Positions 24,805 through 32,675 of a DNA stretch of 64,000 bases are shown piece after piece. Source of the DNA: Anaerolineae bacterium (GTDB taxonomy: Bacteria; Chloroflexota; Anaerolineae; Aggregatilineales; Aggregatilineaceae); NCBI GenBank assembly GCA_018432315.1, contig JAHDLB010000025.1, forward strand, positions 248,001 to 312,000. The letters are read 5' to 3'. How positions within the stretch are numbered: position 1 is the stretch's first letter; each line of letters starts with the position of its first letter. A program made the translations under genes and the position numbers. The notes beneath the pieces were generated by a model. It was not told the origin of the DNA. It made no database searches and was given only the letters and a program-made list of their open reading frames with translations.

Positions 24805-25832
24805 TCCTGCGCGAATTGAGCAACGCGATCGGCGTGTCCAGCGACGAGGGCGCCGTGCGCCAGCTCATCCTGGACGCCATCCGCGACACCGTCGACGACA
24901 TCCGCATCGACGCCCTGGGCAACGTGTTGGGCGTCCGGCGCGGGACCGGGCAGGTGGACCTGCGCGTGATGGCCGCCGCTCACATGGACGAGGTGGGCAT
25001 GATGGTCTTCGGCTACGACGGCGACGGCGGCATCCGTTTTCGCGCGGTGGGCGGCCTGGACGCGCGCATCCTGCCCGGCACGCGCGTGCTCGTCGGCCCG
25101 GACCGCATCCCCGGCGTTATTCAGTGGGTGCCCATCCATCAGAACACAGACACCAAGACCGTGCCCATCGAGCGGCTGCGGATCGACATCGGCGCGGCCA
25201 ACCGCGAGGCAGCCCAGAGCGCCGCCGAGCCCGGCGACCTGATCGCGTTCGACTCGCCGTTCACCGAGCTGGGGCCGACCGTGCGCGGCAAGGCACTCGA
25301 CGACCGGGCGGGCTGCGCCTCGCTGATCGCGCTGGTGCAGGGCGAGCCGTTCCCATTCGACCTGCACGTCGCCTTCACCGTGCAGGAAGAAGTCGGGCTG
25401 CGCGGGGCGCGGGTGGCGGCCAACGCCATCCGGCCCGACGTGGCTTTCGTGCTCGAAACGACCGCCTGCCACGACCTGCCCGAAGACCCCGACGAGCCGG
25501 ACCAGACGACGATCACGCAGTTGGGCGGCGGTCCGGCGATCACCGTGGCCGACCACAGCATGATCAGCGATCCGCGCCTGGTGCGCCACCTGGTTCGCGT
25601 GGGCGAGGCCGAGGGCATCCCGCACCAGTTCCGCTCGCCGCAGCACGCCGGCGGCACCGACGCCGGGGTCATTCACCGCGCGCGGGCGGGCGTGCCGAGC
25701 GTCGTGGTCGCCAACCCCTGCCGCTACATTCACGGGCCGCACTCGATCATGAGCCTGTCCGATTTCGAGAATCAGAGCCGGCTGCTGCGCGCCGCGTGGA
25801 TGGCGCTCACGCCGTCCGTGTTGGAAAGGTGA
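24801..25832 (+). CDS. M42-family aminopeptidase (copy 2)
   Basis: 343 aa. Conserved ligands: AAHMDEVG, KALDDRAG, VQEEVGLRG, and the terminal CRYIHGPHS. The fourth ligand region reads VLETTACHD, with Glu where copies 1 and 3 have Asp. It shares operon coupling with copy 1 by an ATGA overlap and ends within 8 nt of copy 3's start. The residue differences suggest distinct substrate preference. Confidence 0.92.
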   Translation: MILRELSNAIGVSSDEGAVRQLILDAIRDTVDDIRIDALGNVLGVRRGTGQVDLRVMAAAHMDEVGMMVFGYDGDGGIRFRAVGGLDARILPGTRVLVGPDRIPGVIQWVPIHQNTDTKTVPIERLRIDIGAANREAAQSAAEPGDLIAFDSPFTELGPTVRGKALDDRAGCASLIALVQGEPFPFDLHVAFTVQEEVGLRGARVAANAIRPDVAFVLETTACHDLPEDPDEPDQTTITQLGGGPAITVADHSMISDPRLVRHLVRVGEAEGIPHQFRSPQHAGGTDAGVIHRARAGVPSVVVANPCRYIHGPHSIMSLSDFENQSRLLRAAWMALTPSVLER

Positions 25833-25837
25833 CTGCT

Positions 25838-26833
25838 GTGGAAACACTGATCAAGAAACTGGCCGAAGCCTGGGGGCCGTCCGGGTTCGAGCACCAGGTG
25901 CGCGACCTGATCCGCGAGGAAGTCGCGCCGCTGGCCGACGCGATCACCGTCGATCCGCTCGGCAACCTGATCTGCCGGGTCGGGGACGGGGACGCGCGCG
26001 TGATGGTCGCCGCGCATATGGACGAGCTGGGCGTCATCGTCAGCCACATCGACCGCCAGGGCTACGCCCGCTTTGCCAGCCTGGGCACGCTGCTGCCCGG
26101 CACGCTGCTCGGCGCGCGGGTGCGCTTCGAAAACGGCGTGATCGCCAACATCGGCGTCGAAAACCAGTACACCCGGCGGCGCGATCTGCCAACCTTCGAC
26201 GGGTTCTTCATCGACATCAGCCAGGACGCGGACGGCAGCGCCCCGGTCCAGGTGGGCGATCCGGGCGCGTTCGTGCGCGAGGTGGTGTGGCGCGGCGAGC
26301 GCGTGGTGGGCAAGGCCCTCGACGACCGGCTGGGCTGCGCCGTCCAGATCGAGGCCATGCGCCGCCTGAAAGACCAGGGCACGCCGCATACCGTCTATTT
26401 CGTGTTCACCGTGCAGGAAGAGGTCGGCTCGCGCGGGGCGCGCCCGGCAGGCTACGGGGTGGAGCCGCACCTCGCCATCGCGGTGGACGTGTCGCCCGCC
26501 GGTGACGTCCCCAAGCCGAAGGATGCCGGGATCAGCCTGGGCGGCGGCGCCGTGATCAAGGTGCGCGATACCCGTCATATCGTCCCGGCGCCGGTCAAAA
26601 ACCTGATGATCCGGCGGGCCGAGGAGCGCGGCATTCCCTATCAACTTGAAGTGATGACGCTGGGATCAACGGATGGCGCGGAGATTCAGCTTGCGCGGTC
26701 GGGGGTGCCCACGGGCGCGGTCGGGATTCCGGCGCGCTACGTCCACACTCAGAGCGAAACGGCGGACCGGCGCGACATTCAGGCCGCGATCGATCTGCTG
26801 GTCGCCATCCTGAGCGAGCCTGTCGAGCTGTAG
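25838..26833 (+). CDS. M42-family aminopeptidase (copy 3)
   Basis: 331 aa from GTG 25838, preceded by GGAAAGG at 8 nt; an upstream in-frame GTG at 25829 overlaps the previous stop and is less likely. Ligands: AAHMDELG, KALDDRLG, VQEEVGSRG, AVDVSPAGD and RYVHTQSE. Last gene of the trio. Same predicted function as its neighbours: two-metal removal of N-terminal residues from peptides. Confidence 0.9.
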   Translation: METLIKKLAEAWGPSGFEHQVRDLIREEVAPLADAITVDPLGNLICRVGDGDARVMVAAHMDELGVIVSHIDRQGYARFASLGTLLPGTLLGARVRFENGVIANIGVENQYTRRRDLPTFDGFFIDISQDADGSAPVQVGDPGAFVREVVWRGERVVGKALDDRLGCAVQIEAMRRLKDQGTPHTVYFVFTVQEEVGSRGARPAGYGVEPHLAIAVDVSPAGDVPKPKDAGISLGGGAVIKVRDTRHIVPAPVKNLMIRRAEERGIPYQLEVMTLGSTDGAEIQLARSGVPTGAVGIPARYVHTQSETADRRDIQAAIDLLVAILSEPVEL

Positions 26834-26873
26834 GACCGGGCGCAGAGGGGCGCAGCCCGGCGGGTTTGCGCCC

Positions 26874-27248
26874 TCATTCCACCCACACCTCGACGCGCTC
26901 GCCGCTCTCCAAGTCCTCGATATCGACCAGCTTGCCGCTGGCGCCCCCCTTGATGGCATCCATGATCACGTCGTAGTTCACGTCAGCGTTGGCCGGGGTG
27001 AACCGCGCGCCGAGCTTCACGCCCACGTTCACCAGGCTCATCGGGATGTTGACGTTGACTTTCGTCTTGCCGCTGCGCAGGTCCGTGATCCGGACGCGCA
27101 GCAGGCGCGGATCGTGGGCCGGCGGTGGCGGCGGGGTAGGCCGCCCGCCCCGGCTGAGCGCCTGGAGCAGGTTGGCGCCTTCCTCGGCGCTGACTTTGCC
27201 TTCCTGGATCATCTGCAGGATCCGCATTCGCTCTTCAGAAGTGGTCAT
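26874..27248 (-). CDS. SHOCT-like helical-hairpin protein
   Basis: 124 aa, last gene of the DUF2089 operon. The N-terminal hairpin ILQMIQEGKVSAEEGANLLQ matches the repeated motif of this operon. A Pro-rich linker leads to a beta/alpha module (VNVNIPMSLVNVGVKLGARF) also present in the 148-aa paralogue. An AAAGGAAA site lies upstream of ATG 27248. Probable oligomerisation partner of the other SHOCT-like proteins; biochemical role unknown. Confidence 0.8.
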   Translation of the reverse strand: MTTSEERMRILQMIQEGKVSAEEGANLLQALSRGGRPTPPPPPAHDPRLLRVRITDLRSGKTKVNVNIPMSLVNVGVKLGARFTPANADVNYDVIMDAIKGGASGKLVDIEDLESGERVEVWVE

Positions 27249-27290
27249 ACTTGTCGTTTCCTTTCCAGCCGGGCCGCAGGCGCGCCGGGC

Positions 27291-28283
27291 TTATGGCTGC
27301 CAGATCATGTGCACCAGGGTGCGCTCTGGCCTGAAATGAAATCCGCGCAGCGCCTCGCTCGCCGCGACGTCGTCGTCAGGATGCTCGGTGACCAGCGGCT
27401 GCGCCCAGCCGCCCGCCCGCCGGATCAGGCTCGCCAGCAGCGGAGTTTCCAGCTCGCCCGCCCGTTCGGGACGCACCAGCAAATCGAACAGGGCCGTCGA
27501 GCAGCCCAGTCGCGTCTCGAACCGCAGCGCTGCGTCGAATGCCCCATCCGCGCCGGGCAGAATCCACGTCGTCACGCTCCGCCCGCTGAGCAACCGCCCC
27601 AGGGCGGGCCAGCGTCCCGGACGCAGCCCAGGCAGGTCGTTGGGGCGCAGCCAGCCCATGCCGCCGCGCTCGTTGGGCCGGACGCGCTCGGCCAGCGCCA
27701 GCAGGTCTCGTGACTCAACGCGCCGCACGGGCCGGACCGGCAGCGGCGGCGCGTCGCCCTCCGGCAGGCGCAGGCGTGTCGCGCGGCGCCAGCGGGTGAA
27801 CGTGCGCTGCTCCGTGAAGCCCAACTGCGCGTATAGCGTCCGCGCGCCGTCATTGTCGGCGTCGACTTGTAGGACGGCGAACGTCCCCCGCTGCGCGACC
27901 AGGTCGAGCGCCGCGTGCATCAACTGGCGGGCGATTCCCCGCCGCCGGTAGTCCGGATGTACGGCAACGTTGGCGATAATCCAGCCGCTGCCATAGCCTG
28001 CCGGGGTCACCGAGACGTTGCCGATCAGGCGGCCATGCTCGATCCAGACGAAACCGGTCATGACGCCCGGCACGGCAGTGCTCAGCCGGCCCAGCGCCCA
28101 CACGACAGGGCCCGACCGGCTGAGCAGGCGCATCTCGTTGATGGCGGACCGCCCCGCAGCGTCCAGCGTGGGCGCGAAACAGAACTCGATCAGGTCCGCG
28201 ATGTCGGCCAGATCGCGCCGCAACTGGACCGGGCGCAGCCCGCTGGACGGGCGGTGTGCCGAAGCCAATCCCGCGGCTGACAT
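27291..28283 (-). CDS. GNAT-family N-acetyltransferase (tandem GNAT-like)
   Basis: 330 aa. The first half is a complete GNAT domain with the acetyl-CoA loop VHPDYRRRGIARQLM at about 110-123 and NDGARTLYAQLGF as motif B. The second half (about 185-330) looks like a degenerate second GNAT domain ending FHFRPERTLVHMIWQ. Substrate unknown. It is the only gene in the DUF2089 operon without the SHOCT-like hairpin. GGGAGGGG lies 1 nt before ATG 28283, close for a ribosome site. Confidence 0.85.
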   Translation of the reverse strand: MSAAGLASAHRPSSGLRPVQLRRDLADIADLIEFCFAPTLDAAGRSAINEMRLLSRSGPVVWALGRLSTAVPGVMTGFVWIEHGRLIGNVSVTPAGYGSGWIIANVAVHPDYRRRGIARQLMHAALDLVAQRGTFAVLQVDADNDGARTLYAQLGFTEQRTFTRWRRATRLRLPEGDAPPLPVRPVRRVESRDLLALAERVRPNERGGMGWLRPNDLPGLRPGRWPALGRLLSGRSVTTWILPGADGAFDAALRFETRLGCSTALFDLLVRPERAGELETPLLASLIRRAGGWAQPLVTEHPDDDVAASEALRGFHFRPERTLVHMIWQP

Positions 28284-28292
28284 ACCCCTCCC

Positions 28293-29435
28293 TTACGATT
28301 CGAGCGCCGCCAGCAGCCGCTCGGCCTCCTCGATGGTGATCTTTCCCTCTTGCACCATTTTCAAGATCATCAGCCGCTCCTGCTCCGTGACCGGGTCCAG
28401 AGGCGGGCGAGGTGGCAGCGGCGCTCCCCAATGGACGTGCCCGCTGGCGGGCCGCCCCTTGCGCTTTTCCTTCTTCGTTTCCATCTTGCGCCGCAGCCGC
28501 TCGGCGGTGCGCTGCGCCTGGCGCTGGGCGCGTTCCGAGAGCCGTTCGGCCTGAGAGGCCCACTGCTCGGTCTTCGAGCGGATGCGCTCGTCCAGCCCTT
28601 CGAGCTGCTGGCTGAGCTTCTCTTCGAGCATCGACATGCGGGCTTCCAGCTCTTCCTCGATCTGCACGCCGAGGTTGAGCATGTAGTCCTCGCCTTCGCC
28701 GACCAGACGCAGCTCGACGGCCTCGTCAATGTAGATGGTAGCACTCCCTTCGCCCAGCGTCACGATCTGCTGGTCGTTGTCGTCGTCCTCGGTCACCTCG
28801 GCTTCGACATCCAGCCCCAGCGCGACGTGCGACGGCAGGATGAACCGGGCGTTGGCGTCCGGCCCGACACGACAGAGTATATCGCTGCCTACCCGGAAGC
28901 GATACTCGTTCCCCGGCGCGAAGTCGATGCTGAGCAGCAGATCGGCCCCTACCTGGTCGACCACGCAGTTCCCCTCGATGTTGCGCAGGAACAGGTCCGC
29001 CCCGATCCGGCCCACGCGGACCGATCCCTCGACCTCGCGGATGGTGGCATCGGCGCCCACCGCGACGACCTGGACGTCTCCCTCGGCCCATTTCACGCGC
29101 AGGTCCGCGCCCACGCTGCGAATCCGGACCGGCCCGACGTTCCGCACGGTGAGGTCCGCGCCCACCTGGTTGATGTCCAGCGCGCCGTCCAGGTCGGTGA
29201 TTTTGGCGTCGCCGCCGACCTGCTGAACGCTGACCGAGACATCCCCCGGGACCAGGATCCGGCAGTCGCCGTCACAGGTGACGACGTACGGCTGGTCCTC
29301 GCCAAGCTGTTCGATCGAGCCGCTGTCGCCGTCCAGGATGAGCAGACTGTCCTCGCGCCCGCGCAGGCGCAGGTCGCCGCCCACCGTCTTGATGATCACC
29401 GTTCCCGATACATTTTCCCGAACTTCGCGTCCCAT
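28293..29435 (-). CDS. DUF4097/bactofilin-like beta-solenoid protein with C-terminal SHOCT-like hairpin
   Basis: 380 aa from ATG 29435, preceded by GGAGGT at 6 nt. Residues 10-150 contain about seven turns of 19-20 residues, each starting VGGD or VGAD (VGADLTVRNV, VGADLRVKWA, VGADATIREV, IGADLFLRNI), characteristic of a beta-helix. A coiled coil (about 255-335, Glu/Arg-rich) follows, and the protein ends LMILKMVQEGKITIEEAERL, the shared hairpin. No signal peptide is present, so a cytoplasmic polymer or membrane-associated scaffold is likely. It is the largest product of the operon. Confidence 0.8.
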   Translation of the reverse strand: MGREVRENVSGTVIIKTVGGDLRLRGREDSLLILDGDSGSIEQLGEDQPYVVTCDGDCRILVPGDVSVSVQQVGGDAKITDLDGALDINQVGADLTVRNVGPVRIRSVGADLRVKWAEGDVQVVAVGADATIREVEGSVRVGRIGADLFLRNIEGNCVVDQVGADLLLSIDFAPGNEYRFRVGSDILCRVGPDANARFILPSHVALGLDVEAEVTEDDDNDQQIVTLGEGSATIYIDEAVELRLVGEGEDYMLNLGVQIEEELEARMSMLEEKLSQQLEGLDERIRSKTEQWASQAERLSERAQRQAQRTAERLRRKMETKKEKRKGRPASGHVHWGAPLPPRPPLDPVTEQERLMILKMVQEGKITIEEAERLLAALES

Positions 29436-29459
29436 CACAATACCTCCACTCCCACCACG

Positions 29460-29906
29460 TCAATCGACGAAAATGTGCACGTGCTCGTTATCGTCCAGGT
29501 CCTCGACTTCGACCAGGGTGCCGGAAAACTCCTGTCCATCCAGGGCGCGCAACACGTCGTTCATCATGTCCGAGTCGACCTCGTCGGTGAAGCGCGCGCC
29601 CACTCGCAGCCCAAAGTTGACCAGCCCCAGCGGCACGTTGACGCGCACGCGGCTGCGGCCTGTGTCCAGCTCGCTGACGTGAATGTGCAGCCAGCGCGGC
29701 CCGGACCAGGAGTCCGAACGCGGCTCCGGCGCGACCGGCGGCGCGGGTTCGACGGCGGGCGCAGGGGCAGCCGGCTCGGCGGCGGGCTCCGGGGCGGGCG
29801 GCGGGGGCGGCGGGGTCGCGCTCGCCTCGTTCAACATCTCGGTTGCGCGAGTCACGTCTATCTGACCCTGCGCCAGCATCTCAAGGATTTCTTTCCGCGT
29901 TGGCAT
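29460..29906 (-). CDS. SHOCT-like helical-hairpin protein with Pro/Ala linker
   Basis: 148 aa from ATG 29906, with GAGGAG 8 nt upstream; a GTG at 29915 is less well placed. The N-terminal hairpin is EILEMLAQGQIDVTRATEML. A long Pro/Ala/Glu linker (about 30-70) is followed by the module VRVNVPLGLVNFGLRVGARF shared with the 124-aa paralogue. Function unknown; probably partners with the beta-solenoid protein downstream. Confidence 0.8.
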   Translation of the reverse strand: MPTRKEILEMLAQGQIDVTRATEMLNEASATPPPPPPAPEPAAEPAAPAPAVEPAPPVAPEPRSDSWSGPRWLHIHVSELDTGRSRVRVNVPLGLVNFGLRVGARFTDEVDSDMMNDVLRALDGQEFSGTLVEVEDLDDNEHVHIFVD

Positions 29907-29925
29907 GGTGATCACTCCTCGCCAA

Positions 29926-30321
29926 TCAGGGCATCTCGCCGCGCAGCAGCTCGACCGCCTCTTCAGATGTAATGCGCCCGGCGGCCAGGTCGTCCAGCAC
30001 CCGGCGCCGCACTTCGGGCGTCAGATCTTCCCCAACCTCCGAGCCGGGCAATTCGTACCCCATCGCCAGGATGATCTCATTCAGGCGGCTGCGGACCGTG
30101 GGATAGCTGATGCCCAGTTCTTTTTCGACGTGCTTGATCTTGCCGTCACAGCGCAAGAACACTTCGACAAACTCCAGTTGTTCGGGCGAAAGCAGCCCCA
30201 GGCGTCCGATCGAGAACCGGCCCTCGATGGTCACGTCGCAGTCGGGGCAGTACAGCCGGGTGATCGTCATCTCGTTGTTACAAACCGGGCACTGCCCGGG
30301 CATGGGATATACGGGATACAT
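29926..30321 (-). CDS. DUF2089 family zinc-ribbon/HTH regulator
   Basis: 131 aa from ATG 30321; a GTG seven codons earlier is possible, but GAGGCAG suits this ATG. A zinc ribbon uses C11-x2-C14 and C25-x2-C28. A sigma-like helix-turn-helix covers about 60-86 (HVEKELGISYPTVRSRLNEI), and the C-terminus VLDDLAAGRITSEEAVELL is the operon's shared hairpin. It is the first gene of a five-gene operon. An inverted repeat lies between the -35 and -10 of its promoter, so autoregulation is likely. Confidence 0.88.
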   Translation of the reverse strand: MYPVYPMPGQCPVCNNEMTITRLYCPDCDVTIEGRFSIGRLGLLSPEQLEFVEVFLRCDGKIKHVEKELGISYPTVRSRLNEIILAMGYELPGSEVGEDLTPEVRRRVLDDLAAGRITSEEAVELLRGEMP

Positions 30322-30353
30322 GGTTTCTGCCTCACAGTGCACGAATTTACCCT

Positions 30354-30382
30354 ATCATAACGAAATACGTTCAATTCGTCAA
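30354..30382 (-). promoter_or_regulatory. consensus promoter of the DUF2089 operon with internal dyad
   Basis: Minus strand: TTGACG (30382-30377), exactly 17 bp, TATGAT (30359-30354). ACGAA (30360-30364) and TTCGT (30375-30379) form an inverted repeat in the spacer, a candidate operator. Confidence 0.75.
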
Positions 30383-30681
30383 TATCTCTATCAACATTTC
30401 TAAACAATCACTTTGATATTATTGATGCGTACTGCAAATTATACGATAAATGGCGCTGCGGGTTTCGATCTGCCGGGCGAGATGCCGCATTCGCGTACAT
30501 CTAAACCGTTAACTTAACACTACGGATCTGAACAAGTCATGAACAATTATAGTATCGGGGTACTATCGAGCCGGTGACAAAAAATGCGATAAGCTGAAAA
30601 TGACGCGGTGCGTGTGCAAAGGAGGAGATGCCGTCGCGTAATCGTGTATAATGGCTATAACGTCAAGAAAGGAGGGCGCTT
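30383..30681 (+). promoter_or_regulatory. intergenic region upstream of the Flp pilin
   Basis: Holds a good -10 TATAAT at 30647-30652 without a convincing -35, and a small ATAGTA/TACTAT hairpin at 30549-30566. The rest is AT-richer than the flanks, with no RNA gene seen. Confidence 0.45.
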
Positions 30682-30855
30682 ATGATCTGGCAGTGGATGC
30701 GGTGTCATCCTCGCCTGCCCACCTCAGCGCGCGGGCAAGGTCTCGTCGAATACGCCTTGTTGCTCATCTTTGTCGCCGTGGTCCTCATCGCGCTGCTGAC
30801 CATTTTGGGGCCAGGCTTGCAGAACATCTACCAGAACATCATCGACAACCTGTAA
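30682..30855 (+). CDS. flp: Flp-family type IVb pilin subunit
   Basis: 57 aa. AAGGAGGG lies 5-6 nt upstream. The sequence has a short basic leader ending TSARGQ, then GLVEYALLLIFVAVVLIALL: the class III pilin signature, with prepilin cleavage after the Gly and Glu at mature position +5 region. Ends LQNIYQNIIDNL. Exported and assembled by a Tad system, none of whose genes are in the window, so it is an orphan here. It has its own promoter and terminator. Confidence 0.9.
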   Translation: MIWQWMRCHPRLPTSARGQGLVEYALLLIFVAVVLIALLTILGPGLQNIYQNIIDNL

Positions 30856-30920
30856 CCCCTGCATCGTCCGGAGCTTAGTCTCACATTTATCGCACCCCAC
30901 AACTTCATCTGTCTTGATCG

Positions 30921-30947
30921 AGACCTCGCGAATGCGGGGTCTTCATT
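30921..30947 (+). terminator. terminator after the pilin gene
   Basis: AGACCTCGC (30921-30929) pairs with GCGGGGTCT (30934-30942) around AATG-type loop, then TCATTTT. It is shared by the convergent PyrD-like gene ending at 30943. Confidence 0.7.
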
Positions 30948-31899
30948 TTGGGGGAAGCGGCTTGTCCGGCGGCGAGTCGTCTTCGGGCGGCGTCCCGCGC
31001 CGGGCACGCTCGCGGTCGATGCGCATGGTCTGGCCCATGCCCGGCTCCCATTCGTCGCTCAATGCGCCCACCGCCCGCGTGAGCTCCAGCCCGCCCAGGT
31101 TGCGGGCGATGACTTCCAGCATGTGCGGCTGCGTCCAGGTGACCGAATCGACCTGCACGGCGATCGCACCCGCCTCGATGAAATCGCGCGCGTCGTCCGG
31201 GGAGTGAATCCCGCCGCTGCCAATGACGGGGATGCCGGCGATCTGCGCCACCTGCCCCGTCGCGCGCAGGGCCTGCGCCTTGAGCCACGGGCCATAGATG
31301 CGCCCGCCGACCAACTGCCCCGTTTCGGGATCGCGCGTTGTGCCGCGCGGCGGCGCGGCGATCACCAGGGCGCCCGCCCCGGCAGCCTCGGCAGCGCGCG
31401 CCAGCGGCACCGCCTGGTACAGCGGCACGCGCACCAGCAGCGGCAGCAGCGTGTTGGCCTCAGCCGCCGCCAGAATCTGCGCGACGTCGTCGGGCGTGGC
31501 CTGGTCGTGCAGCCCGATCTCCAGCGCGGCGACGCCCTCGCAGCGGTCGAGCGCGTTCGCGCACCGGGCGACGTCGGCGGGCGAGGTGGCGACCACGTGC
31601 ACGATCACCGGCACCTCGCTGCGCGCCCAACGCGCCCCGTACTGCTTGATCGCCCGGTTCGTGCCGGGGTTGGGCAACCCGGTGTGAATCAGCACGCCGG
31701 ACGGCAGCGGCACCACGCGCGGCCCGCGCGCCACGCGGCGCGGTCGCCAGGTGAGCGGGTTGGTCACCACCGCCCCCAGCTTGCCCACGTCGATCAGGGC
31801 GCGGTAGGGCGCGTGGTCGAACCCGAAGGTGCCCGCGGCGGGCATCACGGGATTGTCGATCACCAGGGACGTCTTGCCGGGACGCGTCAGCTCGATCAT
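30943..31899 (-). CDS. dihydroorotate dehydrogenase-like TIM-barrel flavoprotein with eroded active site
   Basis: 318 aa from ATG 31899, which overlaps the PIG-L stop (ATGA). The fold matches class 1B PyrD: NPVMPAAGTFGF (16-27), GLPNPG (74-79) and IPVIGSGG (223-230) for FMN phosphate. Residues that bind and oxidise dihydroorotate are missing: the usual L-E-x-N-x-S-C-P-N stretch is LEIGLHD (126-132), the FMN-site Lys of VTK is Asn (VTN, 45-47), and the barrel Lys of VKL is Arg157. It therefore probably acts on another substrate or is a non-orotate oxidoreductase. The operon with a PyrK-like partner supports an electron-transfer complex. Confidence 0.8.
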   Translation of the reverse strand: MIELTRPGKTSLVIDNPVMPAAGTFGFDHAPYRALIDVGKLGAVVTNPLTWRPRRVARGPRVVPLPSGVLIHTGLPNPGTNRAIKQYGARWARSEVPVIVHVVATSPADVARCANALDRCEGVAALEIGLHDQATPDDVAQILAAAEANTLLPLLVRVPLYQAVPLARAAEAAGAGALVIAAPPRGTTRDPETGQLVGGRIYGPWLKAQALRATGQVAQIAGIPVIGSGGIHSPDDARDFIEAGAIAVQVDSVTWTQPHMLEVIARNLGGLELTRAVGALSDEWEPGMGQTMRIDRERARRGTPPEDDSPPDKPLPPK

Positions 31900-32675
31900 T
31901 CGCCCGCCTCGTGGAACCGGGGCTGCCACGCGCCAGCCGATCGCAGCCGCGCGGCGAACGGATCATCGGGCGCGGCGCGACCGTCGACCGGCGGCCACTG
32001 GCGGCGAAACGACTCGACCGTCCGGATCGCCTCGCGCACCGTCGCCAGCTTGCGCCGCCGTTTGAACAGCGCGTGCTGCGTGCGATGGCAGAGCATGGCC
32101 GCGTGCTTGGCCTCGACCCAGGGCGTGATGTCCAGCGCCAGGTGCGCCGGATCGCTGGCGTTCCACAGGCGATCCTCGATCTCCGGCACCAGGGCCCCCA
32201 CGCTGTAAAACAGCACGTCCGGGGCCTGCTCGCGCACGGCGCGCGCCACGGCGCGGTGGACCTGCACGTGGGCCGGGTGGCCGTACTCGCCATCGGTGCC
32301 GTGACTGATCACCACCGAAACGCCCTTGTCCAGGATGTGCCCGGCCACCTGCGCGATCAGCGCCGCCTCATCCGCCGCGAACCCGAACAGCTCCTCGTCC
32401 GGCCCCATGACCGGGTCTTCGTATCCCAGCCACGTCAGCCCGTCGATGCCCAGCGCGCCCGCGGCACAGCGCAGCTCCTCCTGGCGGACCGCGGCCAGCG
32501 CCTCCGGCGTGGACGCTTCCGCGACGCCGCCGGACTCGCCGCCGCGCCCGTCCGTCGCGCAGAGCACAGTTACCGGCACGCCCTGGGCGCCCAGCATCGC
32601 CAGCGTGCCGCCGGCCATCACCGTCTCGTCGTCAGGGTGCGCGCCCACGAACAGGACGCCGCGCAAATCGCTCAT
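31896..32675 (-). CDS. PIG-L/LmbE-family zinc de-N-acetylase
   Basis: 259 aa. Zinc motif GAHPDDE (11-17, His13, Asp16) and the second ligand region SHGTDGEYGHPAHVQVH are intact, so hydrolysis of N-acyl groups from a sugar or similar substrate is likely. Both ends overlap neighbours by ATGA (32672-32675 and 31896-31899). It lies between PyrK-like and PyrD-like genes, an unusual combination. The relative BshB/MshB type cannot be assigned from sequence alone. Confidence 0.9.
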   Translation of the reverse strand: MSDLRGVLFVGAHPDDETVMAGGTLAMLGAQGVPVTVLCATDGRGGESGGVAEASTPEALAAVRQEELRCAAGALGIDGLTWLGYEDPVMGPDEELFGFAADEAALIAQVAGHILDKGVSVVISHGTDGEYGHPAHVQVHRAVARAVREQAPDVLFYSVGALVPEIEDRLWNASDPAHLALDITPWVEAKHAAMLCHRTQHALFKRRRKLATVREAIRTVESFRRQWPPVDGRAAPDDPFAARLRSAGAWQPRFHEAGE

